Shown: one piece after another, positions 13,960 to 26,689 of the stretch
How positions within the stretch are numbered: the first letter of the stretch is position 1
Layout of the letters: the number at the start of each line of letters is the position of its first letter
Assembly (NCBI GenBank): GCA_958298945.1
Contig: OY282607.1
Span: forward strand, 33,141,000 to 33,204,999
Source of the DNA: Atherix ibis
Taxonomy: Eukaryota > Arthropoda > Insecta > Diptera > Athericidae
Length of the DNA stretch: 64,000 bases
Direction: 5' to 3'
Program-made: the position numbers and the translations under genes
Notes under the pieces: generated by a model
The model's database searches: none
Seen by the model: only the letters and a program-made list of their open reading frames with translations
What the model was told of the DNA's origin: nothing

Positions 13960-14930
13960 TTTATTACTATATTCTTGATAAAAGTGCTGCGAAAACCTAT
14001 CGTTTACTGCATATAATTTACGGTGATCATGCTTAATCGAATGAAATATGCCGAAACTGATTTCGGTAAATTCGACACAAAATGCCAAATAATGCGAAGG
14101 GACATCGAGAAAATTCATGATAGACAAAGACGCAGGACTGTAGGAATTACTTGATGAAGATCAAACTCAAACGGTCGAGCAACTGTCAAATATGTTGAAT
14201 GTTGATAGATCTACTGCATGCGTGTCCATGTAATGGGAATAGTCTTATAGAAGTAGTAAATTGGATTTCATATCCCTTGAATTGGATATACCATATATCG
14301 AGATGTTTGGTCACGGGCGACATGCTACTCGAACGACAGAAAAGAAAGGGTTTCTTGCATCGCATTGTACGAGCAATAAAAAATGTATTTACTACCATGA
14401 CAATAAATGACGTAAAATGTGGACAAAACCAGAAGAATCACGTCCATTATCACCTAAACGCAATATCCACAGGTAGTGATCAGGTTAATGTTATTTATTA
14501 TAAACTCCTGAAAGCATCCGAAACCATCGGTAGTAATCTTTATAGACTGCAGCTAATAAGATTGAATCGAGCTTTGAAAAGCAAACGGCCAGAATGCGAC
14601 TACAGACATGATAAGCTAATTCTGCTACACAACAACGGCAGGCCCCACGTTGCCAAACCAATCCCAAAATACTTGGCAGCAGTAAAATGGGAAATGTTAC
14701 TCTACCCTCTCTATTCGACAAATTTTGCTCCTTACGATTTTCATTTGTTACGGTCTATGAACTCGGCCCTTTCCGGAGAGCAAATCACTTCCCATGAAGG
14801 TATCGAAAAATGGTTTGATAAATGGACCGAGTTAATAGAATGAGAATTTTTTTCTACAAGGAAACATGGAAGAAGTGGTCGCTTCCGATGGATGATACTT
14901 TGAAGAAAATGACTTAGTAATGTTATTATC
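13960..14930 (+). pseudogene. Decayed mariner transposase
   Basis: The plus strand holds the remains of a mariner transposase. N-terminal text (DEDQTQTVEQLSNMLNVDRS) lies around 14150-14210, after traces further upstream. The central and C-terminal parts lie in one frame to 14843: KLLKASETIGSNLYRLQLIR, then LILLHNNGRPHVAKP, then FAPYDFHLLRSMNSALSG. The second catalytic site should read HDNARPH but reads HNNGRPH, so the Asp is lost. The usual YSPD has become YSTN. Several frameshifts separate the pieces. It is an old, inactive copy and no clear terminal repeats remain. Confidence 0.75.
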
Positions 14931-14939
14931 TAAATAAAC

Positions 14940-17900
14940 GACAAACTCTATTCAAAAAATGGCAAGAACTTATGGTTACGTTAAAATATTTACCTAACAA
15001 TGCTCAAATAAACAGGAAATTTTTTCAATAACAATTATAATATTCTATAAATTTCTAACTAATAATTTAAGTTTAAGTCTTTTCTTCGAAAAGAGCCAAC
15101 TGCATGAATCGGAAAAAATGGAAATCTGAAGGAGAAATCTTTATTTGTACAATAAATATATTGAAATCAGATATTTTAAGTTTAAGTCAGTAGAATTCTT
15201 TTAATCAAAAGAAAAAAATTATATTAATTTTCAAATAAATTCATTGGTTTAATATAAAAACTAAACTCTTAAAAAAAATGAAATTATAGTTTTGATATTA
15301 GATTTTTAATTATAAATTATAAAAAAATAGATTTTTTAATTAAACTTTTAATAAACTTGAACAAATTAAATATGTGTATGATAGCATTCAATTGTTGATA
15401 CTCGTAATATAAAAATGACGAAGAATTTTCATCAAAATTTCTAATTACGAATCGAGATAATTATGGTTTTGTTAAAAATTTTCCAACAAATATTTATTTA
15501 TGGTGTACAACTAAATATGTATAATAATAAGCAAACCTATGTATATGTGTATGTGTACATCTGTTGCTATAAAGATGGAACTTTTCGAGTAGTTTCGCGT
15601 AATTCAACCGCATAAGAGTCGCCTATAACTTCTAAGATGATTTCGCTACTGCACTAAAGGATTCCCACTTCGAATCCTCATTATAACAAGTAATAAGAAT
15701 TGAAAATGTGCGAAATGAATGCACGAAAACTTTGTGCACGTTTCAACATGGTTTTGGAGTGGGTTTAGTTTGTTAAAGAACTTTTATTATCGCATTCCGC
15801 TTCGAGGGGTGCTTAATCTACGCCACTGCATTGCGGATGATATGAAAACAAAGACAAAACCTATGCAGGGAGTAAACTGTAAACGAAATGTTTACTGAAA
15901 TCGAGACTTAAGGAAAAACAAAATGAGACGAAAACTATTCTTGTTGAGAAAAGTTTTCTTGAAATATAAATAAGGACAAGGGATATTTATTAAAAAATTC
16001 CTCTCAGTTTCTCTATTTTCTTATTGAATGCCCATTTGTCCCAACAAGTAATGATGTAGAATAGACGTCTTGTTATGTCTTTCCATAATCTTCCCTTTGT
16101 ATCGACAATAGTTTGTAGCTAGGTACAACGAGTAGGTGCGCACCCACATTATCTATGAAGAGAGGGTGAAATGGCGTACGTTCAGATGTTTGTGGTAAAA
16201 TACTAACTAAACCTGTGATTCTATTCTTCAAGTTCTTTGTCCCATACGGTGATATCAATCGACTATTGAACCACCCTATCTTCATCGGCAGACGATATTA
16301 AAACGTCCGGTAGAAATTCGCTTACTCACTCCATTCACGACTTAGGTGTCATGCTCTCCTTCGAAATAAGGGCTTGTCTACCGTCTTCGATTTCTAAATG
16401 TCATTATGGAAAACACTCCTTCGATCATCAATATTTATAGGGTTTTGTGAAAAGTTTGTCAACGAGTGATATTTTTATTTTTTCTATTTTCAATCTTCTT
16501 AACCGTAAAGGGAAAGTTTGACGATATCCAAGTTGAAGAATTTCTTTCTTTTATCGATTGGTAATTTTGGTCTTATTAACACTTTCCATTGTTTGAATAC
16601 AAAATTAGTCAGAACCATAAACGAATATTAGATGGAAATATTGAAAATTTTTTTTCTCCATTTTCATACTTTTGTGATAAACAAAAGAAAAAATTATTTT
16701 TTATTTATTTAGCCAAAAATAAATAACTAACCTAAAGTTAGGTTATAAATTGTATTTAAAAACATTTTCTGTAAGACATGATTTAAATATGAATTTTTTA
16801 TTTTACTTAGAAATCTTATTCCATCAAATAAGAATTGTCACCGTATTTAATCGTATGAAAAAAATTTCTGTTGAAATATTTACCAAATACTTGCACAATT
16901 GTGATTGAATCGAAAATATTTCATATAAAACACTACCTAAAAATTTCAATTTGCATACAAGCGTATATTTTTATAACTATTCGCAATATTTTTATTAGAA
17001 AATATACTATAGATATAAAATAAAAAAAGGTAAAATAGAAGAAAAATGTTATTGGTTCAAAGGCTCTATATATATTTTATTGTATTGTATGTTGTGCTTC
17101 ATGATATACATTTGTGTATAAAAACCATATATCATATATGCATACATCTAAGAGTATATAAATAATATGATTCTTGTTTGGGCGCAGAAAAAAGAAATAA
17201 AATGAAATATATATAAACAAGGTTGGCGAAGTGCGGCAATAAAATAAAAATAAAATGTCGCACAAGGAATGGACGTAAATTGTACTCAAATATAAGGAAA
17301 TGAAAAGATCCCTAGAGTATCAAGGAGTCAGCAATGCCTTAGAGCTCAGCAAACTGATAGTCCGGTAGACAAGGAGTCAGGAAAACGAAAAGCATCAAAA
17401 TATGTAACCAAGATTGAATGCAATGAAGAGTGGAATTTTTATATTGCACATGAGAATGGAGCCTTCGAGATTATTTCTTTCGTAGAAGATACATTATTGT
17501 ATAAACAGTCATATCGTATATACGCACACGATGACTTGGCCGTGGGACTAACTTACGACCTCATATTGTAGAACTATAACTCTTTCTGTGATCTCATAAA
17601 ATATCATACAAATTGCGCATACATACATTCATATTACTATCTTTTAAGCCACATATAAGAACAAGCAAAGGTAGTAAGTAGATATTCGTGGTTGAAAACT
17701 TTATAGAATTCCATGCAAATTTTTGAATTTCTTACTAAATAAATTGACGTGCGTACTTAAATATGTTTAAAGATATGTACAGGCTATATGAACTGGTATT
17801 TTGTCACATACATAATATGAGTTAAATATCCTTTACTGGGGCACGTTAACAATTTAGGATATAAACAAAATTGTAAAATATTTTGTGGTATTAATCCTTT

Positions 17901-18330
17901 CATGATCTTAACCATACCAGAGATTTTTATTTTTAGAACCTTTGCTTAAGGAATCCCATTTATTTAGGGAACATGGAAAATTTTCTCAACTACTTTGTAT
18001 CTTCAGTGGTATTTAATGGTTGGATCCCATAACAATTTATCCCATAAGTAGGTACTTATTCTAACTGAAAATTGTTGAGATTCAAAAGCAATTAAAAAAA
18101 GTCTCCAAGGAATTGTCATTATGTTATCAACAAAAACAAACAACCTCAAAGAGAATTTCCGTACAAAGCCATTTACCTAAACATTGCAAATATGCGTTGT
18201 AACAGTTCAGATTATTTGGAAAATTTATGCAAAATATTTTTTCAATTATCACAGTTATTATATTCGAATTTAGATAATAGTATTAATTTTGAATAAAATA
18301 CAATTTTACTGTACATTAAAAAAATATCTA
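14940..18330. other. A+T-rich intergenic DNA, no gene seen
   Basis: I see long A+T-rich runs and no coding region, RNA gene or transposon piece that I can support. Confidence 0.45.
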
Positions 18331-18339
18331 ATAAGGGAT

Positions 18340-18960
18340 TGGAAGCTCACCATTTTTTTTTATTACAATAATCATTCTTTTATTGCAACTTATCGTGCAC
18401 TTCAATATTCTCAGATAAGCCGCATTCGCTCTAAAACGGTGAATAAATAAAATTTTCGTTACTGGGCTGGATCCAATCCACAAATTATTCTGGAGGAACC
18501 TTAACTTTCCGAAAAAGTGACTGTTTTATGTAGTTTATTGCGCGGTGACATCGATCCTTATTTTTTTTAAATGAGCAAGAAGTTGCCTTTACTGTCAATG
18601 GTTAGCGGTAACATTGAAGTTTTTGTAGTCTGAATTGGACGATATTGATTTAAAAAATATGTCGTTATTACAAGACGACGCTACGTGCCACACAGCCCTT
18701 GTCACAATCAGTTTATTGCGTAAAAAGTTCGGCAAGTCGATAATTTCAAGAAATACATATGTGTAATGGTCTATAAGAAATTGCGATTTAACACCTTTAC
18801 ACTCCTTGTTAATGCATTAAAGTTTAATATTGAATGCACAAATATATGTAAAATAAGGCCGGACTTACTACACAAGATGGTTGAAAATTGGAACGGTCGT
18901 ATTCGGTTCTGTAAACGGAGCAAAAGCTGCCCCATTTGAATGATTTTATTTTTACAATGC
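18340..18960 (+). pseudogene. Decayed Tc3-like transposase
   Basis: Plus-strand fragments of a Tc3-like transposase appear in order across this stretch. An NFRYWAGSNPQIILEEP segment lies near 18450-18500, followed by an RGDIDPYFF-like segment near 18540-18565. The second catalytic region QDDATCHTALVTISLLRKKF and SIISRN follow near 18675-18755. Frame changes and stops interrupt it throughout. Borders are estimated. Confidence 0.6.
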
Positions 18961-19289
18961 ATTGATTATATTTAAAATATTGTAAAATAATAAATTTTAC
19001 TCTGACATATTTCTTTTCTGTTTTATTTAGAAAAAAAGCATATTACTTTTATTGAAAAACCGTGTATAAATTTTATTGTATTTCTTCGACATAGAAGTTA
19101 CTATTTTCCATATTCTGATTACAACGCTGAACTGAACTTCAAAGAAATAGGCAAGATATAGCAAAGACGCCTCAGTACATCCAGTACATGCACTTTTTTT
19201 TAACGATTATACGATAATTTCTTTGACAATTTAGAAGACATAATAGACGACATGCGACAATGTCATTTATCACATATCTCAGGTACCCC

Positions 19290-19400
19290 AAAAAGCATGC
19301 AATTGCACAGCGGTCGATTATTTCTTGTGCGGATACGTAAGGTCATTGGTGTATGCTGAAGAACCGGTAAAAATTGGCATCGTTTCATAAAACCGGTTTT
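19290..19400 (+). pseudogene. Small Tc3-like transposase fragment
   Basis: The plus strand encodes TAVDYFLCGYVRSLVYAEEP, the stretch around the third catalytic aspartate (usually LTPLDYFLWGYVKSLVYA). It lies some 350 bases beyond the 18.4-18.9 kb remnant and may be part of another copy. Confidence 0.55.
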
Positions 19401-19479
19401 ACTCAAAAGATCGTTAAAAACTTGGGCCGTTCCATTTAGCCTTTTCCAGAAAAGTTTAGATGGACATTCGCCCAAATTT

Positions 19480-22400
19480 TTGCCTTATAATTATTACAGG
19501 ATGATAACACTACAATTATTAACATACACATAAGCCTAAATATTTCGTGTAATATTTTTATTGAAATGCAAATTTTTGTCGTTGTGAACAATTCAACCCA
19601 TTCGGCAACAACTATAGTTACCCGCCAAAAACTCATCCATATTTTTCATCTCTTGTTTACTATAAAAATAACATATTTTATTTTATTTGACTTTCTGCTT
19701 TTTTTATTACCAATTTCGAAAAGCAAGCGTAAGTATGTTCGACCACAAATGTTCAACTTCAACCTGTAAGCAAGGCTCGTAATTTTGCCATCAAAAAATT
19801 TCGTTCGTTTTTCATTCTTTATGCAATTTTCTGTCATATCCTTAAAGTGCTGGGGACGGCAGGAGTCATGACAAACTAAAATGTATATCTTAGCTGGAAC
19901 AGATAATGAAATGCTAGAAATACAGTCGTATTTATGTTCAGAAATTCAGCATAAGTATGCATAAGAGTGTATGTATATGAACCTTGATAGCATTTTAGAT
20001 TATACACTAACTATAAATAAGAATTTGAGAAACACGAAATAAAGTAAGGACACTTTCAGAAATTCGATGAGAAAAATGAATGGAAAGGAAACCTTGAGGT
20101 CAGAGAAAAATCGAAATAAAAATAAAAGACAATAAAGGCGAAAAAGCAGGACACTGGAGCAAATAAAATATTTGTCTGATTCCGTAGCTGGAGCAGTCTG
20201 AAAGGCGATTAAGTCAATAGCACGTAATATGAAATCTTTAATTGATGTGTGCGAATGCAGACACATTGAGGATTTGTATACTCCTCCGTGTAAGTGAATG
20301 GCCATAAGACGGGCCTTAGCTTCTCCATCGTACCAGTAGCTACCCAACTGATGCTTGGCATGCTATAGTTATTTTTACCATGCCATCTTTACTAAAGCTA
20401 CGTGCACATATACATTTTGGACGGATTTATCTACGTGATTCATTAACTTCTTGAAGTTCAGGTATCACTACAGTACATTAAATATAATTTGTACAAGTCC
20501 TTTTCTCCTGTTTTTAATTTACTTACACTTACACATTACTACCCATTATAATTTTGATACCAATGCGGCTTTATCCGCATAACTGGTACTTTGTGTTTAA
20601 AACAAAGAATCTTCAAACAAGACTGTATTATAAAAATTACTTTTTCTACCGTCTTCAACTTGTTATAAGCATACAAACGTGAAATAGAAGCTATCGTACG
20701 CATAAATAGAAAATTTCAAAAATGAAAAAGAACCAAACAATTTCCAGTGAAAATAATATATTCCGTAGATTGATTGGAATTAAAAAAGTATCCTTGAAGT
20801 AGAATAAAAACAAGTTCGATTGCCAACGCAGTAAATTTGGGGGGAGAGTAGCAGGGGTAGAAAAATAGAAAAGAATTGAATGCAAATCAAGACAAAATAA
20901 GTTTATACATACTTTACGTACACGTTCCACTACTACTCTGCATACAATCCAGTCCTTAGACATGCTCGCAATCACCAAACGAATAAGGCTCTGCTAAGAC
21001 AAACGAGGTGCTGCGAATTGAAAACACGTTTACATGGAAATAAATAAATTTCTCCTAAGGTTAACTTCATCATCATACATTATACTATGGACTGGCAGAG
21101 GTCCCATAAGCCTTAGAGTACATTCCTTTATCGAAGAACAAGCACATTCCGTTTACGTGTTCCCTAATTACGATAACATTGTGATGAAATGTGTTGCTTG
21201 CTTCTATCGTGCATTTCTTCGGCGTGCGTGCTCTCTTCACAAATTATACTCATCCTAAATCTAAGGTCTCCAACATTATTCTTTTGCTATCAGTCTTTGT
21301 CTTCTGATATGTATTGGTAACTGACTTAATCCCTTTTCTTATATAAACATCGTATTCATACCACATACCACTTTTCTGCCAGTCATCTGCGTGATAAATT
21401 AGCTGCGTGTAAGCTTAGTTCGATTGGAAGAGAAGAGACAATCTGCCATAGCCTCAAACTATCAAAATCCGAATCCACAGTATTTACCAAATCAAAATAT
21501 ATACGCCCATATGGAAGAACCTCTACCATTTAGAGTAGGTTTAACTAAACCGATAACAAAACTGAATCGGAAGAGGTTTTATGTGTTTGCCGAATTAAGT
21601 GAAGAATTATCGAAAAATTTGTGCTGATTACCTTGCAACAAAGCACCTTTGTTTTTTTTTCCCCCAACATAAAAACATACTCTGATCGGGCATAAATAAA
21701 TAATATCCTTCACCCAAAAACCGTCCCCTTTCTACAATCTATCATCTACCATCTACAAATTTACCTTTCATCCGACAATAACATTACCTTTCCTTCTACA
21801 TATCAAGAACGTTTATCTTTCATTCTGAACGGTACGTGCCAAGTACTTCCAATTTGTCGAAATCGTTTTCATGAAAATTGAAGGGAAAACAATATATTGT
21901 TCAACTGATTGTACCTACTATGAGAAAATATATTTTTAAATAAATTGTATCAAAGCTCTTGCCAGTATAGAGTAGCTGACTAACTAATAGTAAATTTTCC
22001 TCTTTAACCAAAAACAAACAAAAAACAACCAAAACTGATTTTTTTTTTTATCTAAATACATCGTTTTGTCTTAACATTTCCCAAACAGGCTACTTAGCTT
22101 TTTTCAAAATATTTCAGATATCCGTAAATAATTGTATTCTAAATTCGGATAATTAATCCACTATTTCGAACACTTTTTATTAGTAATTATTGGTATTTGC
22201 CATCAGCTTCTATTAAGAATTCTCGTCTGTGACTTCAATAGGCTGAAAACATCTTCACTCTAATGCTAATTTGACTTTGGGTAACAGAAAAACTTACCGC
22301 ATAACACTCAGATAAAATTGTGTGTTGACGGTTGCACATCAAGAAGAAATTCCGAGGTTGTTGACTAATTTACATGTCAAACTCATACGAAAGGAGAGTC

Positions 22401-24560
22401 TAAATTGGCTTGTTCAAGCATATCAACATCAGCAACGATTGACCATAAAAAATTTCGTTAGTTACACAAAATTTTCGGCAAATTCGTTGTTCGATATATT
22501 TTTCCATATTGAAAATTGCGAAAAGCTGTACACAAACTAGTCGTGCCCATACTCTGTGTGACATTAGGTACATTAGTACCAACTTAACAGTTAAATATAT
22601 TTTTAACGCGGGAACAATTTAGTTTTCTTATATATATTTGGATTTTTGCAAAAAAAATTTTATATCATAAAAAATGAATTTCTCAAATATCTCTCACATC
22701 CTGAAATATGGTATATTGAAATTTTTATAATTGAACTATTTGATTGAAAACGGTTGGGTAGATTTTGACAGATTATATTTATATGTACTAATTTAAGTAA
22801 TAAGTTTATTATATGAATATTGTTAATGTCTGAAAATAAATAGCATATCCTTCCAGTATGAGTTAAGTTTTTTTTGGAGACTATTATAAATATTTTTCTT
22901 TTGAAAAATAATTTAAAGCTCATCCCAATAATTACTGAGAATCTTAAGTTATATTATCTCGTTGCTTTAATCCCACGTTTATTTTATGTATATTATTTGA
23001 TAATTAATTTAATTTTTTTTTAATGATTTTCTTTTGTGTATATGTACATCATTTCGGCGAATTAACACGTGTTACAATTTAAATTCCTATAAGAAGATAA
23101 TACTTTTTAATGTCTCTAAGCAGAAATGGAGAAGATTTTGTTTGATTTTTTCGCCCTAGTTATTTTACGAAATATAATATACAATATATCCTTACGTACA
23201 TATTAAGGAAACTTTGTGAAATACTCTTTGAAATGAAAATTTAACATTTTCGATTCTAGAAAATTTCTTCTCATCTTTCAACGATGCCATTTCTAATTTT
23301 ATCATAGACCTAAGTAAGAAATAAAACAACAAAGAACAGATTGACGCATACATTACTTGTACGTTTACGAGGTTTTCGCAAATACATACTTGTTATATTA
23401 AATAAGATTCCATTACGAAAGATCATATATGAAATGCTCTTTCTATTCGGTGATGTCAAATTTACTTTTTGTCAGCATTTAATTTTATGTGAAGGCAACA
23501 AAATAAAAAGAAGAAAAACAAAATATATAAATATATATTGCAAGAAACAGAAGAGAAAAAAACAAGTACACTTTCTTTATTATTCCTTTGAAGTGTCTTA
23601 TTTCAGTAAATAGAATTTTTCGTAAACTTTGAGAGAAAACAATAAAATATACCCTCAAAACATATAAAAACACATATCATTTACTTCTCAACAACAACAA
23701 TAACAACAAAAAGAACTGAAGAGACAGGATAATAATATACCATATTATATTTACAAACATGTTTATATATACGTGTATGTAAAGAAAAATAAAAATAAAA
23801 ATATCATAGGAAAAATTTAAATTGAAAATTTAAGACAACAAATACGAATTGTTAGAAATTTTAACATGTCTTAAAATGGGCACATTAAAAAAATATGTTT
23901 ATTTTTTTTGTAAAAATTAAAAATTGATTTATTTCAACATTAATTTAAGGGATGGTTGTATTATATGCTGAAGCAAAGAATATCTTACAGATATAACCAC
24001 GAACCTATGTGTAGTAAGTCACTCGTTACACATGCATGACATTTTCTATCTACACTCGCGTCACCTCATTATACAATAACATATGTACTGGCATCAGTAA
24101 GTGTTTTGCTTTTGACTTTCTGTTCAAATACTTTATGAGCGAAAAATGTACATTAGACATAAAAGTGAAATAAATCAAATAAAATATCGAATAAGATAAT
24201 ATTCTATATAACCTAAGGCAAACTAGATACAATATATATCTGTATGTATACAGAAACTGTCATGTTTATAAATGAAATTTATTCGTCTATTAGAACATGA
24301 GTTTCGGAGATGGGGGATAGTCTAGGCCCATTTTCAAATTAGAAAATTATCCCGAAAATACTACATTCTTAATAGTAGAAGGACACTCATAATAAACTCT
24401 AATACATATTTTATTATTTATATCTCTTAAAATAACGAATCTCAAAGTAACAAACGAGAATATACTTTTTGGAAACTTGAATATTATAACTTTTTTTTTA
24501 TAGTATTGTATTGTATATATGCATATTTATTGCAGATTAAATACTTTTAGAAAAACACTA
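19480..24560. other. A+T-rich intergenic DNA, no gene seen
   Basis: No gene is supported here. A microsatellite-like run of CAA/TAA units lies at about 23,690-23,712. An open frame at 21424-21627 begins with TTG, not ATG, and has no recognisable domain, so I leave it out. Confidence 0.4.
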
Positions 24561-24565
24561 ATATA

Positions 24566-25042
24566 GGGTGTTCCAAAAACACGCAAGTTATGGTTGTCCA
24601 CGACATGTGGTTTCAACAAAACGGTGCCACATGCCATATAGCCCAATAAACAATTCAAATACGGCATGAATCATTTCCTGGTCGTGTTATTTCTCGTTTT
24701 GGTAATCATCATGCCATTTAACGTCGTTGGACTTTTTTCTTTAATGTTTTTTTTTTAAGTCTAAGGATTATGCAAATAAGCCCACAACCATCCACGCCTT
24801 GAAGGAGCAAATTGTGCACTGATCAACGAAATTCAACCGCATGTATGCAAAATGATCATGCAAAACGTCAACAAAATAGTGCGTATATGCCAGCAAAGTC
24901 GTGGAAACCATTTACCCAATATATGCTTTTTCATATACAACCTGATACTGTATACTTTATAAATTAATAAAAAAATGTACAGTCTTTAAAATCCTTGATT
25001 TTCTATCAAAATTACTTCTTGCGGCATATTTGAAACACCCTT
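24566..25042 (+). mobile_element. Short internally deleted Tc3-like element with ends
   Basis: The segment is bounded by inverted ends: agggtgttccaaaa at the left (24566) and, on the right, tttgaaacaccctta near 25030-25042. Inside, plus-strand pieces of a Tc3-like transposase are legible: MWFQQNGATCHIAQ with the second catalytic Asp changed to Asn, then FPGRVISRFGN, then DYANKPTTIHALKEQIVH, then VRICQQSRGNHLPNI. The N-terminal half with the first catalytic site is missing. At about 0.48 kb it is a non-autonomous, MITE-like deletion derivative. Confidence 0.65.
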
Positions 25043-25109
25043 AAGAATATGAGTGTCTACTTTTGATTTTTAGGCATTTTATATTGATTTCAAGCAATAA
25101 AATGGCACA

Positions 25110-26586
25110 ATGGCTTATCATCATCATTAACAGTGTGATAACCGGGAGTCTGGTCCAGGCCCGTTGAATCATAGAACTTTAGAAGATCCGGCTTTACACC
25201 GCGGTCTTCCAGTTTGACACTTCCAGCATATTTTTTGTGTCCTAGCTAACGCTGTTGTTCCACCGAAAATCTCGTCTTTTGTGACCATGAATGGAACTAC
25301 TATAGACTGTTCGGGCACATGGATTATGTGTTCAGTCCACCCTAAGCTATTGAGCCAAATTTTATCCATAACCGGACGGTCGCTGTAGCGCTCCAGCCTC
25401 TCACAGTCAAATGATGTATGGGACCAAAAATTCTTTGAAGGATTCTCTGCTCGAGCATGAATCAGAGTTCATAATGGTTTTTCCTGAGCCCAAGCTTCCC
25501 AAAAATAAAAGAAGAATGGAAAGACTAGTGTCTTCGATGTTATGGTCAGAATAACTTCGATGTTATGATCAGAGTTTTCGAGCGAAATAATTTACGCTGA
25601 CTAAAGTAGGCTCTGTTGGCTGCCAGCAACCGTACGCGGATTCCTTCCTTCATATTGGCATCGTCTGCGACCCTTGGCCCAACATAGGGTCTTTCAAGGT
25701 TATAATCATCTACCTGTATGCGGCTTGTGCCAATTGGTCTTATCTTTGGCGCTGATGCCAAAGTTTGAGTGCTATGGAGAGGTGATTGGAACGCCACACG
25801 TTCCCAAGTGAGGTGTACGCTTGTCGCTTACAAGCGCGTTTGGATGTCTGTTTCAGTTCCATCATTCTTGCTGAGCATGCTGCCAAGGTAACAGAACTTT
25901 TCGACATCTTCAACTTGGGTACCATGTAGCATCAAGGGCCTCTCGCAGGTGGCGCCGATACGCATCAATTTGGTCTTCTTCATGTTGATTCTCATCCCCA
26001 CTTCTTCGGCGTTGGAGGCTAGAGCATTCAGTTTCTCCTGAATGCCGTTGAAGGTGTGGGACATGAGGCATATGTCGTCGGCGTAGTCCAGGTCGTTGTT
26101 AGTGCGTTGAAGAACTAGGTCTAGGGCGATTATGAAGAGGATAGGCGAGATTACGCAACCCTTTGAAGCGCACTCTACACGGGCCCTCACGGTATAGTTC
26201 TCGGATGAGATCGATGATGGCCTGTGGGATGCTTAGTTCAGCCAGAGGCGTCGCGAGAAATCATGTCGAAGGCTCTTTCGAAGTCAACGAAGAGAAGATA
26301 GAGCGGGCTGTTCCATTCGTTCGACTGTTCAATGATCATTCTTAGGCTGCTGATGTGATCAACACAGGAGCGGTTTGGTCTAAAGCCAGACTGCTCGTTG
26401 CGAAGGGCACTTTCCACTGTTGGAGTGATGTGAGTGATTGAGGCGATTAGTTTCTGGATGGTATTCAGCAGAGTGATTCCCCTCCAGTTTCTGCAATCGC
26501 CAAGGTCACCTTTCTTCCGGATGGTGATAATTAGTCCTTCTTTCCAGCTGTCCGGGAAGTGGCATTGTGTCCAGGCTTCTGCGATT
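25110..26586 (-). mobile_element. 5'-truncated non-LTR retrotransposon (RTE-like)
   Basis: The minus strand encodes the reverse transcriptase part of a non-LTR retrotransposon. From 26,580 downward the text reads FPDSWKEGLIITIRKKGD, NWRGITLLNTIQKLIASI, NEQSGFRPNRSCVDHI and LYLLFVDFERAFD. A stop and frame change follow. The frame then resumes at 26190-25828 with GCVISPILFIIALDLVLQRT, the YADDICL catalytic motif and VEKFCYLGSMLSKNDG. The C-terminal part (to about 25,170) is shattered. The upstream endonuclease domain is absent. The 5' end meets a perfect A+T-rich inverted repeat. RTE-clade affiliation is a judgement from the RT wording only. Confidence 0.75.
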
Positions 26587-26684
26587 ATTAAAGATATAAA
26601 ATAATATAAAAATAAATATGATTTTATTAATTATTAAAATTAATAAAATCATATTTATTTTTATATTATTTTATATCTTTAATA
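26586..26684. repeat. Perfect 47-bp-arm inverted repeat with 5-nt loop
   Basis: Arms 26586-26632 and 26638-26684 are exact reverse complements by eye, separated by five bases (attaa). The arms are almost all A+T with a few internal G/C pairs, for example in tatgattttatt. The hairpin sits exactly where the truncated retrotransposon ends. Confidence 0.9.
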
Positions 26685-26689
26685 TTTAT

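Noticed and set aside
20000..20347. A 115-residue minus-strand frame ending in a Phe/Leu-rich stretch
   Set aside because: The hydrophobic text comes from A+T-rich DNA (runs of A on the plus strand). There is no domain and no supporting gene structure.
21424..21627. A 67-residue frame with a plausible composition
   Set aside because: It begins with TTG, has no ATG, signal peptide, splice partner or recognisable domain.
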